From positions 1 through 64,000 of the forward strand of contig JBDSDD010000037.1 of assembly GCA_039920745.1 (NCBI GenBank): a stretch of 64,000 bases of DNA, in the 5' to 3' direction. Position numbers and translations under genes: made by a program. Source of the stretch: Scleromatobacter sp039920745 (GTDB lineage: Bacteria; Pseudomonadota; Gammaproteobacteria; Burkholderiales; Burkholderiaceae_C). The notes beneath the pieces were generated by a model. It had not been told where the DNA came from and searched no databases. It saw only the letters and a program-made list of their open reading frames with translations. Positions 7,848 through 17,190 of this stretch are shown piece after piece (position 1 is the stretch's first letter; the number at the start of each line of letters is the position of its first letter).

Positions 7848-8834
7848 TCAACCCATGTCCAGGCCGGCGTGCTCGGCCTGCTTGTCCGCGTGATAGCTCG
7901 AACGCACCATCGCGCCGACGGCGGCGTGGCTGAAGCCCATCTCGATGGCCCTCTGCTCGAACATCTTGAAGGTGTCCGGGTGCACGTAGCGCGCTACTGG
8001 CAGGTGATGGCCGGACGGCGCGAGGTACTGGCCGATCGTGATCATGTCGATGTCATGCGCGCGCATGTCGGCCATGACCTGCAGGATCTCTTCGTCGGTC
8101 TCGCCCAGGCCCACCATGATGCCGCTCTTGGTCGGCACGTCGGGGTGCATCGCCTTGAACTTCTTGAGCAGGTTCAGGCTGAACTGGTAGTCGCTGCCAG
8201 GGCGGGCCTGCTTGTACAGGCGCGGCGCGGTCTCGAGGTTGTGGTTCATCACGTCGGGCGGCGCGGCCTTCAGGATCTCGAGCGCGCGGTCGTCGCGACC
8301 GCGGAAGTCGGGCACCAACACCTCGATGCGCGTCTGCGGCGACATCTCGCGGATCTGGCGGATGCATTCCACGAAGTGGCCGGCGCCGCCGTCACGCAGG
8401 TCGTCCCGGTCGACACTGGTGATGACGACGTACTTGAGCTTGAGCGCGGCGATCGTGCGCGCCAGGTTCATCGGCTCGTCAGCGTCCAGCGGGTCGGGGC
8501 GGCCGTGGCCGACGTCGCAGAACGGGCAACGCCGCGTGCACTTGTCCCCCATGATCATGAACGTGGCGGTGCCCTTGCCGAAGCATTCGCCGATGTTGGG
8601 GCACGATGCCTCCTCGCACACCGTGTGCAGCTTGTGCTCGCGCAAGATCTGCTTGATCTCGTAGAAGCGGCTGCTGGGCAGCGCGGCGCGAACGCGGATC
8701 CAGTCCGGCTTCTTGAGCTGTTCGGCCGGCACGATCTTGATCGGAATGCGCGACGTCTTGGCTTGCGCCTTCTGCTTGACGCTGGCGTCGTAAGCGGGCG
8801 TGGCGACGACGGGAGAGTTCGATTCGGTGGTCAT
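7848..8834 (-). CDS. lipA: Lipoyl synthase
   Basis: Radical SAM enzyme of 328 aa that inserts two sulfur atoms into octanoyl groups on lipoyl domains. The auxiliary cluster motif CEEASCPNIGEC and the radical SAM motif CTRRCPFC are both intact, as are the downstream SVDRDDL and VMVGLGETDEE stretches. I chose the ATG at 8832-8834; upstream residues in the longer frame are unlike the family. It is the distal confirmed gene of the operon that begins near 13605 and lies 94 bp after lipB, its partner enzyme in the pathway. Confidence 0.97.
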   Translation of the reverse strand: MTTESNSPVVATPAYDASVKQKAQAKTSRIPIKIVPAEQLKKPDWIRVRAALPSSRFYEIKQILREHKLHTVCEEASCPNIGECFGKGTATFMIMGDKCTRRCPFCDVGHGRPDPLDADEPMNLARTIAALKLKYVVITSVDRDDLRDGGAGHFVECIRQIREMSPQTRIEVLVPDFRGRDDRALEILKAAPPDVMNHNLETAPRLYKQARPGSDYQFSLNLLKKFKAMHPDVPTKSGIMVGLGETDEEILQVMADMRAHDIDMITIGQYLAPSGHHLPVARYVHPDTFKMFEQRAIEMGFSHAAVGAMVRSSYHADKQAEHAGLDMG

Positions 8835-8928
8835 TCGGTGCGGCGCCAGCCTCGGGGGATGACGCGAATTGGGCGAGCCTCTGGCTCTTGAGTGGGGCGG
8901 CGAGGGCGCTTTCAGCGGCCGGTACATC

Positions 8929-9636
8929 TCAGCGCGTGAACTGCGCGCAGAGGCGGCGGCCCAGAACGTCGGCCACCGTTGCCCAGTCGGCAACGACACC
9001 CAGTGTAGCGAAATCGACGGTTTTCAGCCCGGCATAACCGCACGGGTTGATGCGCGTGAAAGGTTGCAGATCCATCGCGACGTTCAGTGCGACGCCGTGA
9101 TAAGTACAGTGGTTGCTCACTTTCACACCCAGGGCGGCAACTTTTCCGAGACCCAGGAACGGGTCCGAGGCCGGCCGATCGTTTCTCAGCGCAGCGTGAC
9201 CGAACGGGTCGGCCAGCTTCACGTAGATGCCTGGCGCACCGGGAACGCGGTGTCCGGTGACGTCGAAATCCGCCAGCGTGCGCAGCACCGCCGCCTCGAG
9301 CCGGAACACGTATTCCTTGACGTAGATGCCCAGGCGCCGCAGGTCGACCAGCGGATAGGCCACCACCTGACCAGGGCCGTGGTACGTCACCTGGCCGCCG
9401 CGGTTGGTCTGCACCACCGGCACCGAACCGGCGTCCAGCAGGTGTTCGGCCTTGCCGGCCAGCCCCTGCGTGAAGACGGGGTCGTGCTCGACCAGCCAGA
9501 TCTCGTCGGGCGTGTCCGTGTCGCGACCGGCGGTGAACGCCTTCATCGCGTCCACGGTGGATTCGTAAGGGACGCGGCCCAGCGGACGCAGCAGAGGCGA
9601 GGGAGACGGCCCGTCGGGCGCCGAGGTCGAGGTCAA
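8929..9636 (-). CDS. lipB: Octanoyl-ACP:protein octanoyltransferase
   Basis: Transfers octanoyl groups from ACP to lipoyl domains, the step before LipA. The 235-aa frame contains the family signature TNRGGQVTYHGPGQVVAYP and the catalytic cysteine in INPCGYAGL. The first codon is TTG at 9634-9636, preceded by an AGGA sequence at suitable distance, so a TTG start looks real; the next ATG is internal to the N-terminal region. It is followed by lipA and preceded by an AP2-like gene that is not usually found here. Confidence 0.95.
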   Translation of the reverse strand: MTSTSAPDGPSPSPLLRPLGRVPYESTVDAMKAFTAGRDTDTPDEIWLVEHDPVFTQGLAGKAEHLLDAGSVPVVQTNRGGQVTYHGPGQVVAYPLVDLRRLGIYVKEYVFRLEAAVLRTLADFDVTGHRVPGAPGIYVKLADPFGHAALRNDRPASDPFLGLGKVAALGVKVSNHCTYHGVALNVAMDLQPFTRINPCGYAGLKTVDFATLGVVADWATVADVLGRRLCAQFTR

Positions 9637-9702
9637 GCGGGCTTCCTGCAGGCGCAGGAGCGCGCCGAACGCACGATTTTAAGGCGACGGGCTCCGCGGC
9701 GT

Positions 9703-10188
9703 TCAGGCCGGGGTGATCTGCTTGAGCTTCAGTAGACGCTTGTAGTCACGCGCGGACTTGAAGGTCTCGAACTCGGCGTCGATGGCGGCGCGGTCGACCG
9801 TCTCCAGTTTGCGTGCCAGGCAGGCCAGCACGAAGGCATGTTCGTCGCCGTACTTGTTGACCGACCAGCCGATGCCGCCCGAGTTGGGGCAACCAGGCCA
9901 GAAGGCGATCCAGCGCCAGTCCGGATACGCCTTGTCCTCGCGCCTGCGTACCGCGTGAACCAGCCGCACGCCCACAACGCCGGAGGTGTTGCGGCTGGTC
10001 ATGCGATTCTTCATGCCGATGGGTGGCGGCAGTTCGGCCAGGGTCACCTTGACCCACTTGCGGGCCGCGGTTTCAGCCTTGGTCCAGTTGCCGAACTGCT
10101 TCAGCGTGAAGTTCTTCTGATGTAGTTTCTTCTGCCGAACGATGCGCGCCATGACGCACTTTTCGGTCTCGTTTCTGGTGAGATGCAT
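9703..10188 (-). CDS. AP2-like DNA-binding domain protein
   Basis: A 161-aa basic protein. Residues about 65-130 show an AP2-type pattern: NTSGVVGVRL, then WRWIAFW, then GWSVNKYGDEHAFVLACLARK, as in phage and plant AP2 domains. The N-terminus is a lysine-rich segment (MARIVRQKKLHQKNFTLKQ). There is no HNH nuclease motif. In bacteria this fold is best known from phage and homing-endonuclease-like proteins. It lies between lipB and DUF493, which are normally adjacent, so it looks like an insertion that did not break the operon. Starts at 10188 or at the internal ATG 10152 are both possible. Confidence 0.6.
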   Translation of the reverse strand: MHLTRNETEKCVMARIVRQKKLHQKNFTLKQFGNWTKAETAARKWVKVTLAELPPPIGMKNRMTSRNTSGVVGVRLVHAVRRREDKAYPDWRWIAFWPGCPNSGGIGWSVNKYGDEHAFVLACLARKLETVDRAAIDAEFETFKSARDYKRLLKLKQITPA

Positions 10189-10221
10189 GAAGCCTCGAAG
10201 AGTCGCTTCCCCCCTGGTTCA

Positions 10222-10497
10222 TCACAGAACGATCTTGACCATCGGATGCGCGGTCAATGTCCGGTAGAGCTCATCCAGCTGCGGACGGCTGGTGGCTGTC
10301 ACCGTGATCGTGATGCCCAGGTAATTACCCCCCTTGCTGGGTCTTTGTTCAACCGTGGTGTGGTCGAAGTCCGGATCGAACTGCCGGGCCACCAGCACGA
10401 TCGCGTCGACGAATCCGTCAGCGTGCGGGCCCATCACCTTGATGGGAAACGCGCTGGGGTACGTGATCAGCGACTGGTCGTGAGGAATCTCGTGCAT
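10222..10497 (-). CDS. ybeD: DUF493 (YbeD-like) protein
   Basis: A 91-aa protein of the DUF493 family, small cytoplasmic alpha-beta proteins of unknown biochemical role that travel with lipB. Recognisable stretches are YPSAFPIKVMG near the start and GITITVTATSRPQLDELYRTL followed by VKIVL at the end. The ATG at 10495-10497 gives the usual family length. The upstream gene, the aminotransferase, ends 13 bp before this start. Confidence 0.93.
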   Translation of the reverse strand: MHEIPHDQSLITYPSAFPIKVMGPHADGFVDAIVLVARQFDPDFDHTTVEQRPSKGGNYLGITITVTATSRPQLDELYRTLTAHPMVKIVL

Positions 10498-10510
10498 GGT
10501 GGCAAACCGT

Positions 10511-11401
10511 TCAAATGGACTGCGACTGAGTCGCACGTTGGTAAGCCTCGTGTAGACGGGCATAAACCGGACCCGGCCGACCACGCAGCGTGCCGTGGCC
10601 GACCTGCTCGCCGTCGAGGCGCGTGACGGCGATGACTTCCTTCGAGGCGGAGCTCAGGAGCACCTCGTCGGCCGATCGGACATCGGCCTCGCTCACCGGG
10701 CGCAGATTGAACGCGATTCCGGTCTCCTCACACAATTCGCGCAGCAGCTCGATGCGCACGCCGGCCAGCACATGCTCGTCCGGCGCCGGCCCGAGCAGCG
10801 CGCCTTCGTGCACCACCCAGACATTGCTGGACGCGCCCTCGGTCAGCCATGGGCCGCCAGGCTCATCATCGCGCAGCAGGATCGTCTCGTCGGCGCCCTG
10901 ATCGGCAGAGATCTTGCGCGCCAGCACATTGCCCAGGAGCGACGTGCTCTTGATGTCGCCGCGCTGCCAGCGGAAGTCGCGCGCCGTGATGCAACTCAAG
11001 CCCTGGACGCGTTGCGCCGGTGTTGGAAGCGACCGCTCACTCGACATGACGAACACCGTCGGCTCCAGCCCGACCGGCACGACATGCGAGCGCGGCGCGA
11101 CACCCCGCGTGACCTGCAGGTAGAGCAGTTGGTCGTCAGCAGGACAGGCCTCGATCACCTTGCGCAGGCGCGCCAGCCAGGTCTCGCGGTCCAGGTCGGC
11201 CTCGATCTCGAGCTTGCCCAGGCTGCGCTCGAAACGCGCCAGGTGGTCGTCGAAGCGGAACATGTGGCGCTTGTAGACCGGAATCGACTCGTACGCTCCG
11301 TCGCCGAAGAGGAACCCGCGATCCATCACCGAGACCTTGGCCTGGTTCAACGGCAGGAATTGACCGTCGAGATAGCACAGCGAGTCGGGCAAGGCGATCA
11401 T
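10511..11401 (-). CDS. dat: D-amino-acid aminotransferase
   Basis: A 296-aa fold-type IV PLP enzyme that interconverts D-amino acids and 2-oxo acids, supplying D-alanine or D-glutamate for peptidoglycan. The PLP lysine is Lys151 in QRGDIKSTSLLGNVLA. The phosphate-binding loop LTEGASSNVWVV and the N-terminal SVMDRGFLFGDGAYE are typical of the family. Branched-chain aminotransferase and aminodeoxychorismate lyase share the fold, but the context with a D,D-carboxypeptidase supports D-amino-acid metabolism. It sits in the same operon, 90 bp downstream of the carboxypeptidase. Confidence 0.9.
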   Translation of the reverse strand: MIALPDSLCYLDGQFLPLNQAKVSVMDRGFLFGDGAYESIPVYKRHMFRFDDHLARFERSLGKLEIEADLDRETWLARLRKVIEACPADDQLLYLQVTRGVAPRSHVVPVGLEPTVFVMSSERSLPTPAQRVQGLSCITARDFRWQRGDIKSTSLLGNVLARKISADQGADETILLRDDEPGGPWLTEGASSNVWVVHEGALLGPAPDEHVLAGVRIELLRELCEETGIAFNLRPVSEADVRSADEVLLSSASKEVIAVTRLDGEQVGHGTLRGRPGPVYARLHEAYQRATQSQSI

Positions 11402-11491
11402 GATGAAAGCTCCTGGCGAGCCGCGGCGCGATTGGCGCCGGGCACTGAAGACCCAAACCGGGGGCGGTATTGCCCGTTCCAGGTCACAAGA

Positions 11492-12643
11492 CTACTTGAT
11501 CCAGAGACGGATGGCATCCCATGCGCGGCCGAACAGGCCCGCCTGGGGCACATCTTCGAGAACTGTGAGCGGAATAGTGGCAATTGCGGACCCTGCCGCA
11601 GTGGCTACCTTCAGCGAGCCGACACGTTGACCCTTTGCCAGCGGCGCCACCAGCGGGTCGGTGCGCTCGACCTGCGTCTTCAGCCGATCGCCTTCGCCCT
11701 TGGGCACGGCCACGAAGATGGCGTCGGCGCTGCCCAGGCCCACGAGCGCCTGCCTGCCCTTCCAGACCTGCACCGCCGGGCCGACCGGCTTGCCCGCCTC
11801 GACCAGGCGCACGTCGTCGAACGCGACGTAGCCCCAATTGAGCAGCTTCTGCGCTTCGTCGGCGCGCGCCTCCTTGGCCGCCGCGCCCATCACGATCGCG
11901 ATCAGCCGGCGCTTGCCGTTCGGGAAGTCGCGCTGCGCGCTGGCCAGCAGGCAGTAGCCCGCGGCCTCGGTGAAGCCTGTCTTCATGCCGTCGACACTGG
12001 GGTCGCGGCGCAGCAGCACGTTGCGGTTGTCCTGGTGGATGTTGTTGAACTTGTAGTCGCGCTGGGAGTAGTAGTGGTAGTACTCCGGGAAGTCGCGGAT
12101 GATGTGCTGCGCCATGGCCATCAGGTCGCGCGGCGTGCTGCGATGGCCGGCCTCGGTCAGGCCCGACGCGTTCTTGAACGTCGTGTTCTTCAGGCCCCAG
12201 GCCTGCGCCTGCCGGTTCATCATGCCGACGAAGCCGTCGACGCTGCCGCCCACGCCTTCGGCGAGCGCCACCGCCGCATCGTTGCCGGAGTCGACGATCA
12301 GGCCCTGCAGCAGTTCGTCTACCGTCGGCGTCATCGTGGTGTCGATGAACATCAGCGAACCGCCACCCTTTCGCTCGGCCCAGGCGCGCAGCGACACCGG
12401 CAACTTCTGCTCCAGCGTCAGCTTGTGCTCCTTGAGCGCCGCGAAGACGATGTAGGCCGTCATCAGCTTGGTCAGCGAGGCAGGGTCGACCGAGACGTCG
12501 GCGCCGCGCTCGGCCAACACCTGGCCGGCGTTCATGTCGACCAGCAGGTATTCGTGCGCGGCGATCTCGGGGGCAGGCAGCGCCTGGCCGAATGTGCTGA
12601 CGCCGGCCGCGGCCAGGCTCAAGAGGGTGAGGAGCTTTCTCAT
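11492..12643 (-). CDS. dacC: D-alanyl-D-alanine carboxypeptidase (PBP5/6 type)
   Basis: A periplasmic penicillin-binding protein that removes the terminal D-alanine from peptidoglycan stem peptides. After a signal peptide (MRKLLTLLSLAAAGVSTFGQA) come the three catalytic motifs: SLTK (Ser56-Lys59), SGN in VDSGNDAA, and KTG in DGMKTGFT. The C-terminal beta domain and the final amphipathic helix (FGRAWDAIRLWIK) that anchors such proteins to the membrane are present. I chose the ATG at 12641-12643, which gives a clean signal peptide. The hydrolase gene upstream ends 13 bp before it. Confidence 0.95.
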   Translation of the reverse strand: MRKLLTLLSLAAAGVSTFGQALPAPEIAAHEYLLVDMNAGQVLAERGADVSVDPASLTKLMTAYIVFAALKEHKLTLEQKLPVSLRAWAERKGGGSLMFIDTTMTPTVDELLQGLIVDSGNDAAVALAEGVGGSVDGFVGMMNRQAQAWGLKNTTFKNASGLTEAGHRSTPRDLMAMAQHIIRDFPEYYHYYSQRDYKFNNIHQDNRNVLLRRDPSVDGMKTGFTEAAGYCLLASAQRDFPNGKRRLIAIVMGAAAKEARADEAQKLLNWGYVAFDDVRLVEAGKPVGPAVQVWKGRQALVGLGSADAIFVAVPKGEGDRLKTQVERTDPLVAPLAKGQRVGSLKVATAAGSAIATIPLTVLEDVPQAGLFGRAWDAIRLWIK

Positions 12644-12656
12644 GGGGACGCCGATG

Positions 12657-13274
12657 TCATTCGGCAAAATTGCGCAGCACCAGCGACTTCAGAAGCATCA
12701 ACTGGCCGTGGAAGAAATGCCCGGCGCCCGGCACGACGACCACCGGCAGCGCCTGCGGGCGGGCCCAGTCCATCGAGGCCGACAGTGGCACGACATCGTC
12801 GGCCTCGCCGTGGATCAGCAAGGTCTCCGCGCCGACCGGCGGGGCATCATGTTTGACGGTGGACGGGGCGACGAGCACCATTCTTTGAGGCCTCTCGGCC
12901 TCGGGAAGTTTCGCGGCCGCGCTCGCCGCGACGTAGCCGCCAAAGGAAAATCCACCGAGCACCAGCGCCTCGCCGGCCTCGCGATGGGCCGCGATCACGG
13001 CCAGCGCGTCGTCGACCTCGCCCCGGCCCTCGTCCCAGGCGCCGGCCGAGCCGCCCACGCCGCGGTAGTTGAAGCGCACGACGCGCCAGCCGCGCTGCGT
13101 GAGCGCGCGGGCGATGGTGGTGACGACCTTGTTGTCCATCGTGCCGCCCTGCAGCGGGTGCGGATGGCAGACGACCGCGAGCCCGCGCGAGGGCACGTCG
13201 GTGGTGGTGTCGACGGCAACGCTCAATGGGCCTGCCGGCCCGGCGATCTCGCCGCGCTTCGTGAAGGTGTTCAT
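12657..13274 (-). CDS. Alpha/beta hydrolase
   Basis: A 205-aa cytoplasmic alpha/beta hydrolase of the small dienelactone-hydrolase-like group. The nucleophile is Ser110 in GGFSFGGYVA; the acid is in LIHGEADDVVPL, and the histidine in VPGAGHFFHGQ. The N-terminal VVCHPHPLQGGTMDNKVV is characteristic of this group. The substrate is unknown. The ATG at 13272-13274 is directly preceded by an in-frame GTG. The ferredoxin-like gene ends 8 bp upstream, so the two are co-transcribed. Confidence 0.88.
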   Translation of the reverse strand: MNTFTKRGEIAGPAGPLSVAVDTTTDVPSRGLAVVCHPHPLQGGTMDNKVVTTIARALTQRGWRVVRFNYRGVGGSAGAWDEGRGEVDDALAVIAAHREAGEALVLGGFSFGGYVAASAAAKLPEAERPQRMVLVAPSTVKHDAPPVGAETLLIHGEADDVVPLSASMDWARPQALPVVVVPGAGHFFHGQLMLLKSLVLRNFAE

Positions 13275-13281
13275 CACAGCC

Positions 13282-13605
13282 TCAGCGGCCGACGTCGGGC
13301 GCCAGGAGCAGGCGTTCGACCGGCTTGCCGTTGACCAGGTGCGAGTCGACGATCTCGTCGATGTCGTGCTGGTCGACGAATGTGTACCAGGTCTCGTCAG
13401 GGTAGACGACGGCCACCGGGCCGCCAGCGCAGCGGTCGAGGCAACCGGCCTTGTTCACGCGGATCCCACCCGGGCCGGCGAGGCCAGCGGACTTGATGCG
13501 CGACTTGCAATGGTCGAATCCCGCCTGGGCACCGACCAGCGAGCAGCTGTCCTCGCCAGGCTTGCGCTCGTTGAGGCAAAAGAAGATGTGGTGCTTGTAG
13601 TACAT
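13282..13605 (-). CDS. (2Fe-2S) thioredoxin-like ferredoxin
   Basis: A 107-aa cytoplasmic iron-sulfur protein of the thioredoxin-like ferredoxin family. The cysteines lie in FFCLNE, DSCSLVG, FDHCKSR and KAGCLDRCAGGP, the usual spacing for a 2Fe-2S cluster. The start MYYKHHIFFC at 13605 fits the family; an alternative ATG at 13614 adds three residues. This is the first gene of the operon that runs down to lipA. The electron-transfer partner is unknown. Confidence 0.9.
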   Translation of the reverse strand: MYYKHHIFFCLNERKPGEDSCSLVGAQAGFDHCKSRIKSAGLAGPGGIRVNKAGCLDRCAGGPVAVVYPDETWYTFVDQHDIDEIVDSHLVNGKPVERLLLAPDVGR

Positions 13606-13699
13606 GGCCTGCATTGTAGGAAGCCTGGATGGTCGCGCTGCGCGCAGCGCCTTTGTGGGGGCCCGGCCGCCCGGGCGTGTCGGGTTCGTTCGCAGCTTC

Positions 13700-14881
13700 T
13701 CAGGCAGTGCGGGCGCCGTCGCTGCCCACCAGCCGGCGGAACAGCGCGATGCCAGCCACGAACGGCCACAGCCAGCCGACCCATTGCGCCAGCCCGTGGA
13801 AGTGGATGAAGCGGCCCTGCTCCCACTGCTGCAGGCTGTCGGCGTAGTACGGGTCGGAAGGCGCCTGGGCCACCAGCGCGACATTGACCGACAGCGCCAC
13901 CAGGCCCAGCGCGGCGGCCGGCCGTTGTCCGATGAAGACGACTGCCAGCGCCACCGCCGAGCCGAAGGCCAGCCCGATCGGCACCGTCGAGGTGACCCAG
14001 CCCAGCGCATGCACCGGCCCGAAGTTCAGCGCGGCCGACAACGTGTTGGCCGCCAGGCCCACCAGCACCGCCACCGGCACCACCGCCGCGCGCCGCCAGC
14101 CGGGCCGCGAGATCGAGAACGCCACCAGGCACGGCCCGAGCAGTCCCAGCGCGACGGCGAAACCTTCCGCCGCCTTGGACATTGCCCCGGTGTTCTCGCC
14201 CAGGCTGGCCCACAGCCAGTCGAACCAGGGCGCCAGCGGGTGGTCGTTGAGCAGGTCGTAGGCCGCCTCCTGCAGCCGCTCCCACGACACGCCCTGCCCG
14301 AACGGCACCGTGCTGGGATAGAGGAAGCCGATCGGCCACAGCACCAGCAGTGCGATCGTGGCGCCACTGTGCGGGAGGAACCAGCGCTCGCGCAACGTCG
14401 ACCAGCGCACGCCGGCGCCGGCCGAATGGATCGCGATCGCCAGGCTCAGGCCCGCGGCTGCGCCCATCGAGTTCAGCGTCCAGTCCATCATCGACGGGTA
14501 GCGGCCGGGCAGGAAGTGCTGCGTGAACTCCATTGCCCATGACAGCGCAGACGGCAGCGCGCAGGCGATCGCGCCCGCTGCCGCGGGCGGGCGCCCGCGC
14601 CGCAACGCGCTGGCGTACACGAGCGCGCCTAGCGGCATGTAGCCCAGGAAGTTGGACCAATCGTCGAAACCGATGTGGTACCGCGGCCAGGGCGGCACGA
14701 TCAGCGCCGACAGCGGCTGCCCGGCGGGCCAGAACCAGCCGGTGAACGGGTAGAGGCTGGCGTAGATCACCAGCCCGGTGAAGACGATGGCCAGCGTCAG
14801 CGCCGAGCTCTCGCGCGGGTGCGCCGGTGCGCTCAAGGGCATGCGCGGGATGCGCGCTGCGGCACGGGCGGGCTTGGCCAT
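13700..14881 (-). CDS. VanZ-family membrane protein
   Basis: A 393-aa integral membrane protein with about eight to ten hydrophobic segments. The N-terminal third has the VanZ pattern: FDDWSNFLGYMPLGALVY, then SAMEF-type residues in SWAMEFTQHFLPGRYPSMMDWTLNSMGAAAGL. The C-terminal part adds further membrane spans. VanZ-like proteins are linked to glycopeptide resistance only in special cases; most have no known role. It lies 28 bp downstream of hemJ on the same strand. Confidence 0.82.
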   Translation of the reverse strand: MAKPARAAARIPRMPLSAPAHPRESSALTLAIVFTGLVIYASLYPFTGWFWPAGQPLSALIVPPWPRYHIGFDDWSNFLGYMPLGALVYASALRRGRPPAAAGAIACALPSALSWAMEFTQHFLPGRYPSMMDWTLNSMGAAAGLSLAIAIHSAGAGVRWSTLRERWFLPHSGATIALLVLWPIGFLYPSTVPFGQGVSWERLQEAAYDLLNDHPLAPWFDWLWASLGENTGAMSKAAEGFAVALGLLGPCLVAFSISRPGWRRAAVVPVAVLVGLAANTLSAALNFGPVHALGWVTSTVPIGLAFGSAVALAVVFIGQRPAAALGLVALSVNVALVAQAPSDPYYADSLQQWEQGRFIHFHGLAQWVGWLWPFVAGIALFRRLVGSDGARTA

Positions 14882-14909
14882 TGTGGGAACCGCCGCGCCT
14901 GGCCGTCGC

Positions 14910-15350
14910 TCAGAACGGCTTGACGACCACGAGGACGACGATGGCCGCGAACAGCAGTACCGCCATCTCGTTGAACACGCGGAACCAGCGCTCGCGGCGG
15001 CGGTTCTCCAGCTTCTCGAAGCTGCGCAGCATGCCGCGGCACATGTGGTGGTAGCCGATTGCCACGACGACCAGCAGCATCTTGGCGTGCAGCCAGTAGT
15101 TGCCGGGCGGATGCAGCAGGTCGGACCGGATCCAGAGCAGCAACGCGCCTAAGCCGATGGCGCCGACCATGAGCAAACTCGAGAATCGGTACAGCTTGCG
15201 CGCCATCAGGAGCAGGCGCTCACGTTCAGCGTGGCTGTCGCTGGGAACCTGCGCCAGGTTGACGAAGATCCGTGGCAGGTAGAACAGCCCGGCAAACCAG
15301 CTGGACACGAAGACGATGTGCAGGGCCTTGACCCAGAGATATCCGCTCAT
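14910..15350 (-). CDS. hemJ: Protoporphyrinogen IX oxidase HemJ (CopD-like)
   Basis: A 146-aa membrane protein with four predicted spans. The N-terminus, MSGYLWVKALHIVFVSSWFAGLFYLPR, matches HemJ, the membrane oxidase that converts protoporphyrinogen IX to protoporphyrin IX. The conserved histidine (KALHIVF) and a late YHHMCRGM stretch are present. I chose the ATG at 15348-15350 because the longer frame adds unrelated residues. The divergent gene is hemB, from the same haem pathway, which supports this call over a copper-resistance CopD role. Confidence 0.85.
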   Translation of the reverse strand: MSGYLWVKALHIVFVSSWFAGLFYLPRIFVNLAQVPSDSHAERERLLLMARKLYRFSSLLMVGAIGLGALLLWIRSDLLHPPGNYWLHAKMLLVVVAIGYHHMCRGMLRSFEKLENRRRERWFRVFNEMAVLLFAAIVVLVVVKPF

Positions 15351-15641
15351 GGGCCCATTATGGTCGGCCGAACTGGACCGTCCCAGGCACTGGCACCGCA
15401 ATGCAAGGATTGCCCGCCGCAAAAGAAAGAGCCCCGGTATCCACGAATGGACGACCGAGGCTGCAAAGCCTTGACGCTGTCATCACGCAAGGCACCTGCT
15501 CAGGGAGGAAAAGCAGGGGACAATATGCTCACGCACATCATCCGAAACGGAATGTAGCAGATCAACCCACGTGCGCGACAGCAAATGCGCGTGCGCTTAC
15601 AGGTTGGTTGCGTAGTTTTGACGTAAAAGGTCCCACTTCCT

Positions 15642-16646
<1,005 letters not shown>

Positions 16647-16737
16647 AGGTTTTCGCGGGGGTGGATCCTGCGACTGCGCGCACGACGACCCGGGCCTGTC
16701 ATTGCGCGCAATCCGCGTGCGCCCAGGTCACGTGCGC

Positions 16738-17190
16738 TCAGCTGTAAGGATCGGCGAAGCCCAGCCCCGCCAGGACCTCGGTCTCGCGCGCCTCCATGCA
16801 CGCGGCCTCCGGCCCGTCGTCCTCGTGGTCGTAGCCCTGCGCGTGCAGCGTGCCGTGCACCAGCAGGTGGGCGTAGTGGGCGGCGAGATCGATCCTCTGG
16901 TCCATGGCCTCGCGCTCGACGACCGGCGCGCACAGCACCAGGTCGGCTTCGATCTCGGGCTCCTGCACGTAGTCGAAGGTCAGCACGTTGGTCGCGTAGT
17001 CCTTCTTGCGGTACGCGCGGTTGAGCGCGCGGCCTTCGTCCTCGTCGACGATGCGCACCGTGATCGCTGCGGGCAGCTCGAGGCCGGCGCGGATCCAGCG
17101 GGCGACCTTGTGGCGCGGCAGCAGGGCGCGGTGCGACGGGTCGGCGAACTGCAGGCTCAGCTGGAGGTCGGGCAATGGAATGCGGGCCAT
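16738..17190 (-). CDS. ybeY: Endoribonuclease YbeY
   Basis: A 150-aa single-strand endoribonuclease involved in rRNA maturation and ribosome quality control. The zinc site HGTLHAQGYDH (His112, His116, His122) is complete, and NVLTFDY and RALNRAYRKKDY are typical. The start overlaps the phoH stop codon by one base (TGATG), so the two are translationally coupled, an arrangement common across bacteria. Confidence 0.95.
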   Translation of the reverse strand: MARIPLPDLQLSLQFADPSHRALLPRHKVARWIRAGLELPAAITVRIVDEDEGRALNRAYRKKDYATNVLTFDYVQEPEIEADLVLCAPVVEREAMDQRIDLAAHYAHLLVHGTLHAQGYDHEDDGPEAACMEARETEVLAGLGFADPYS

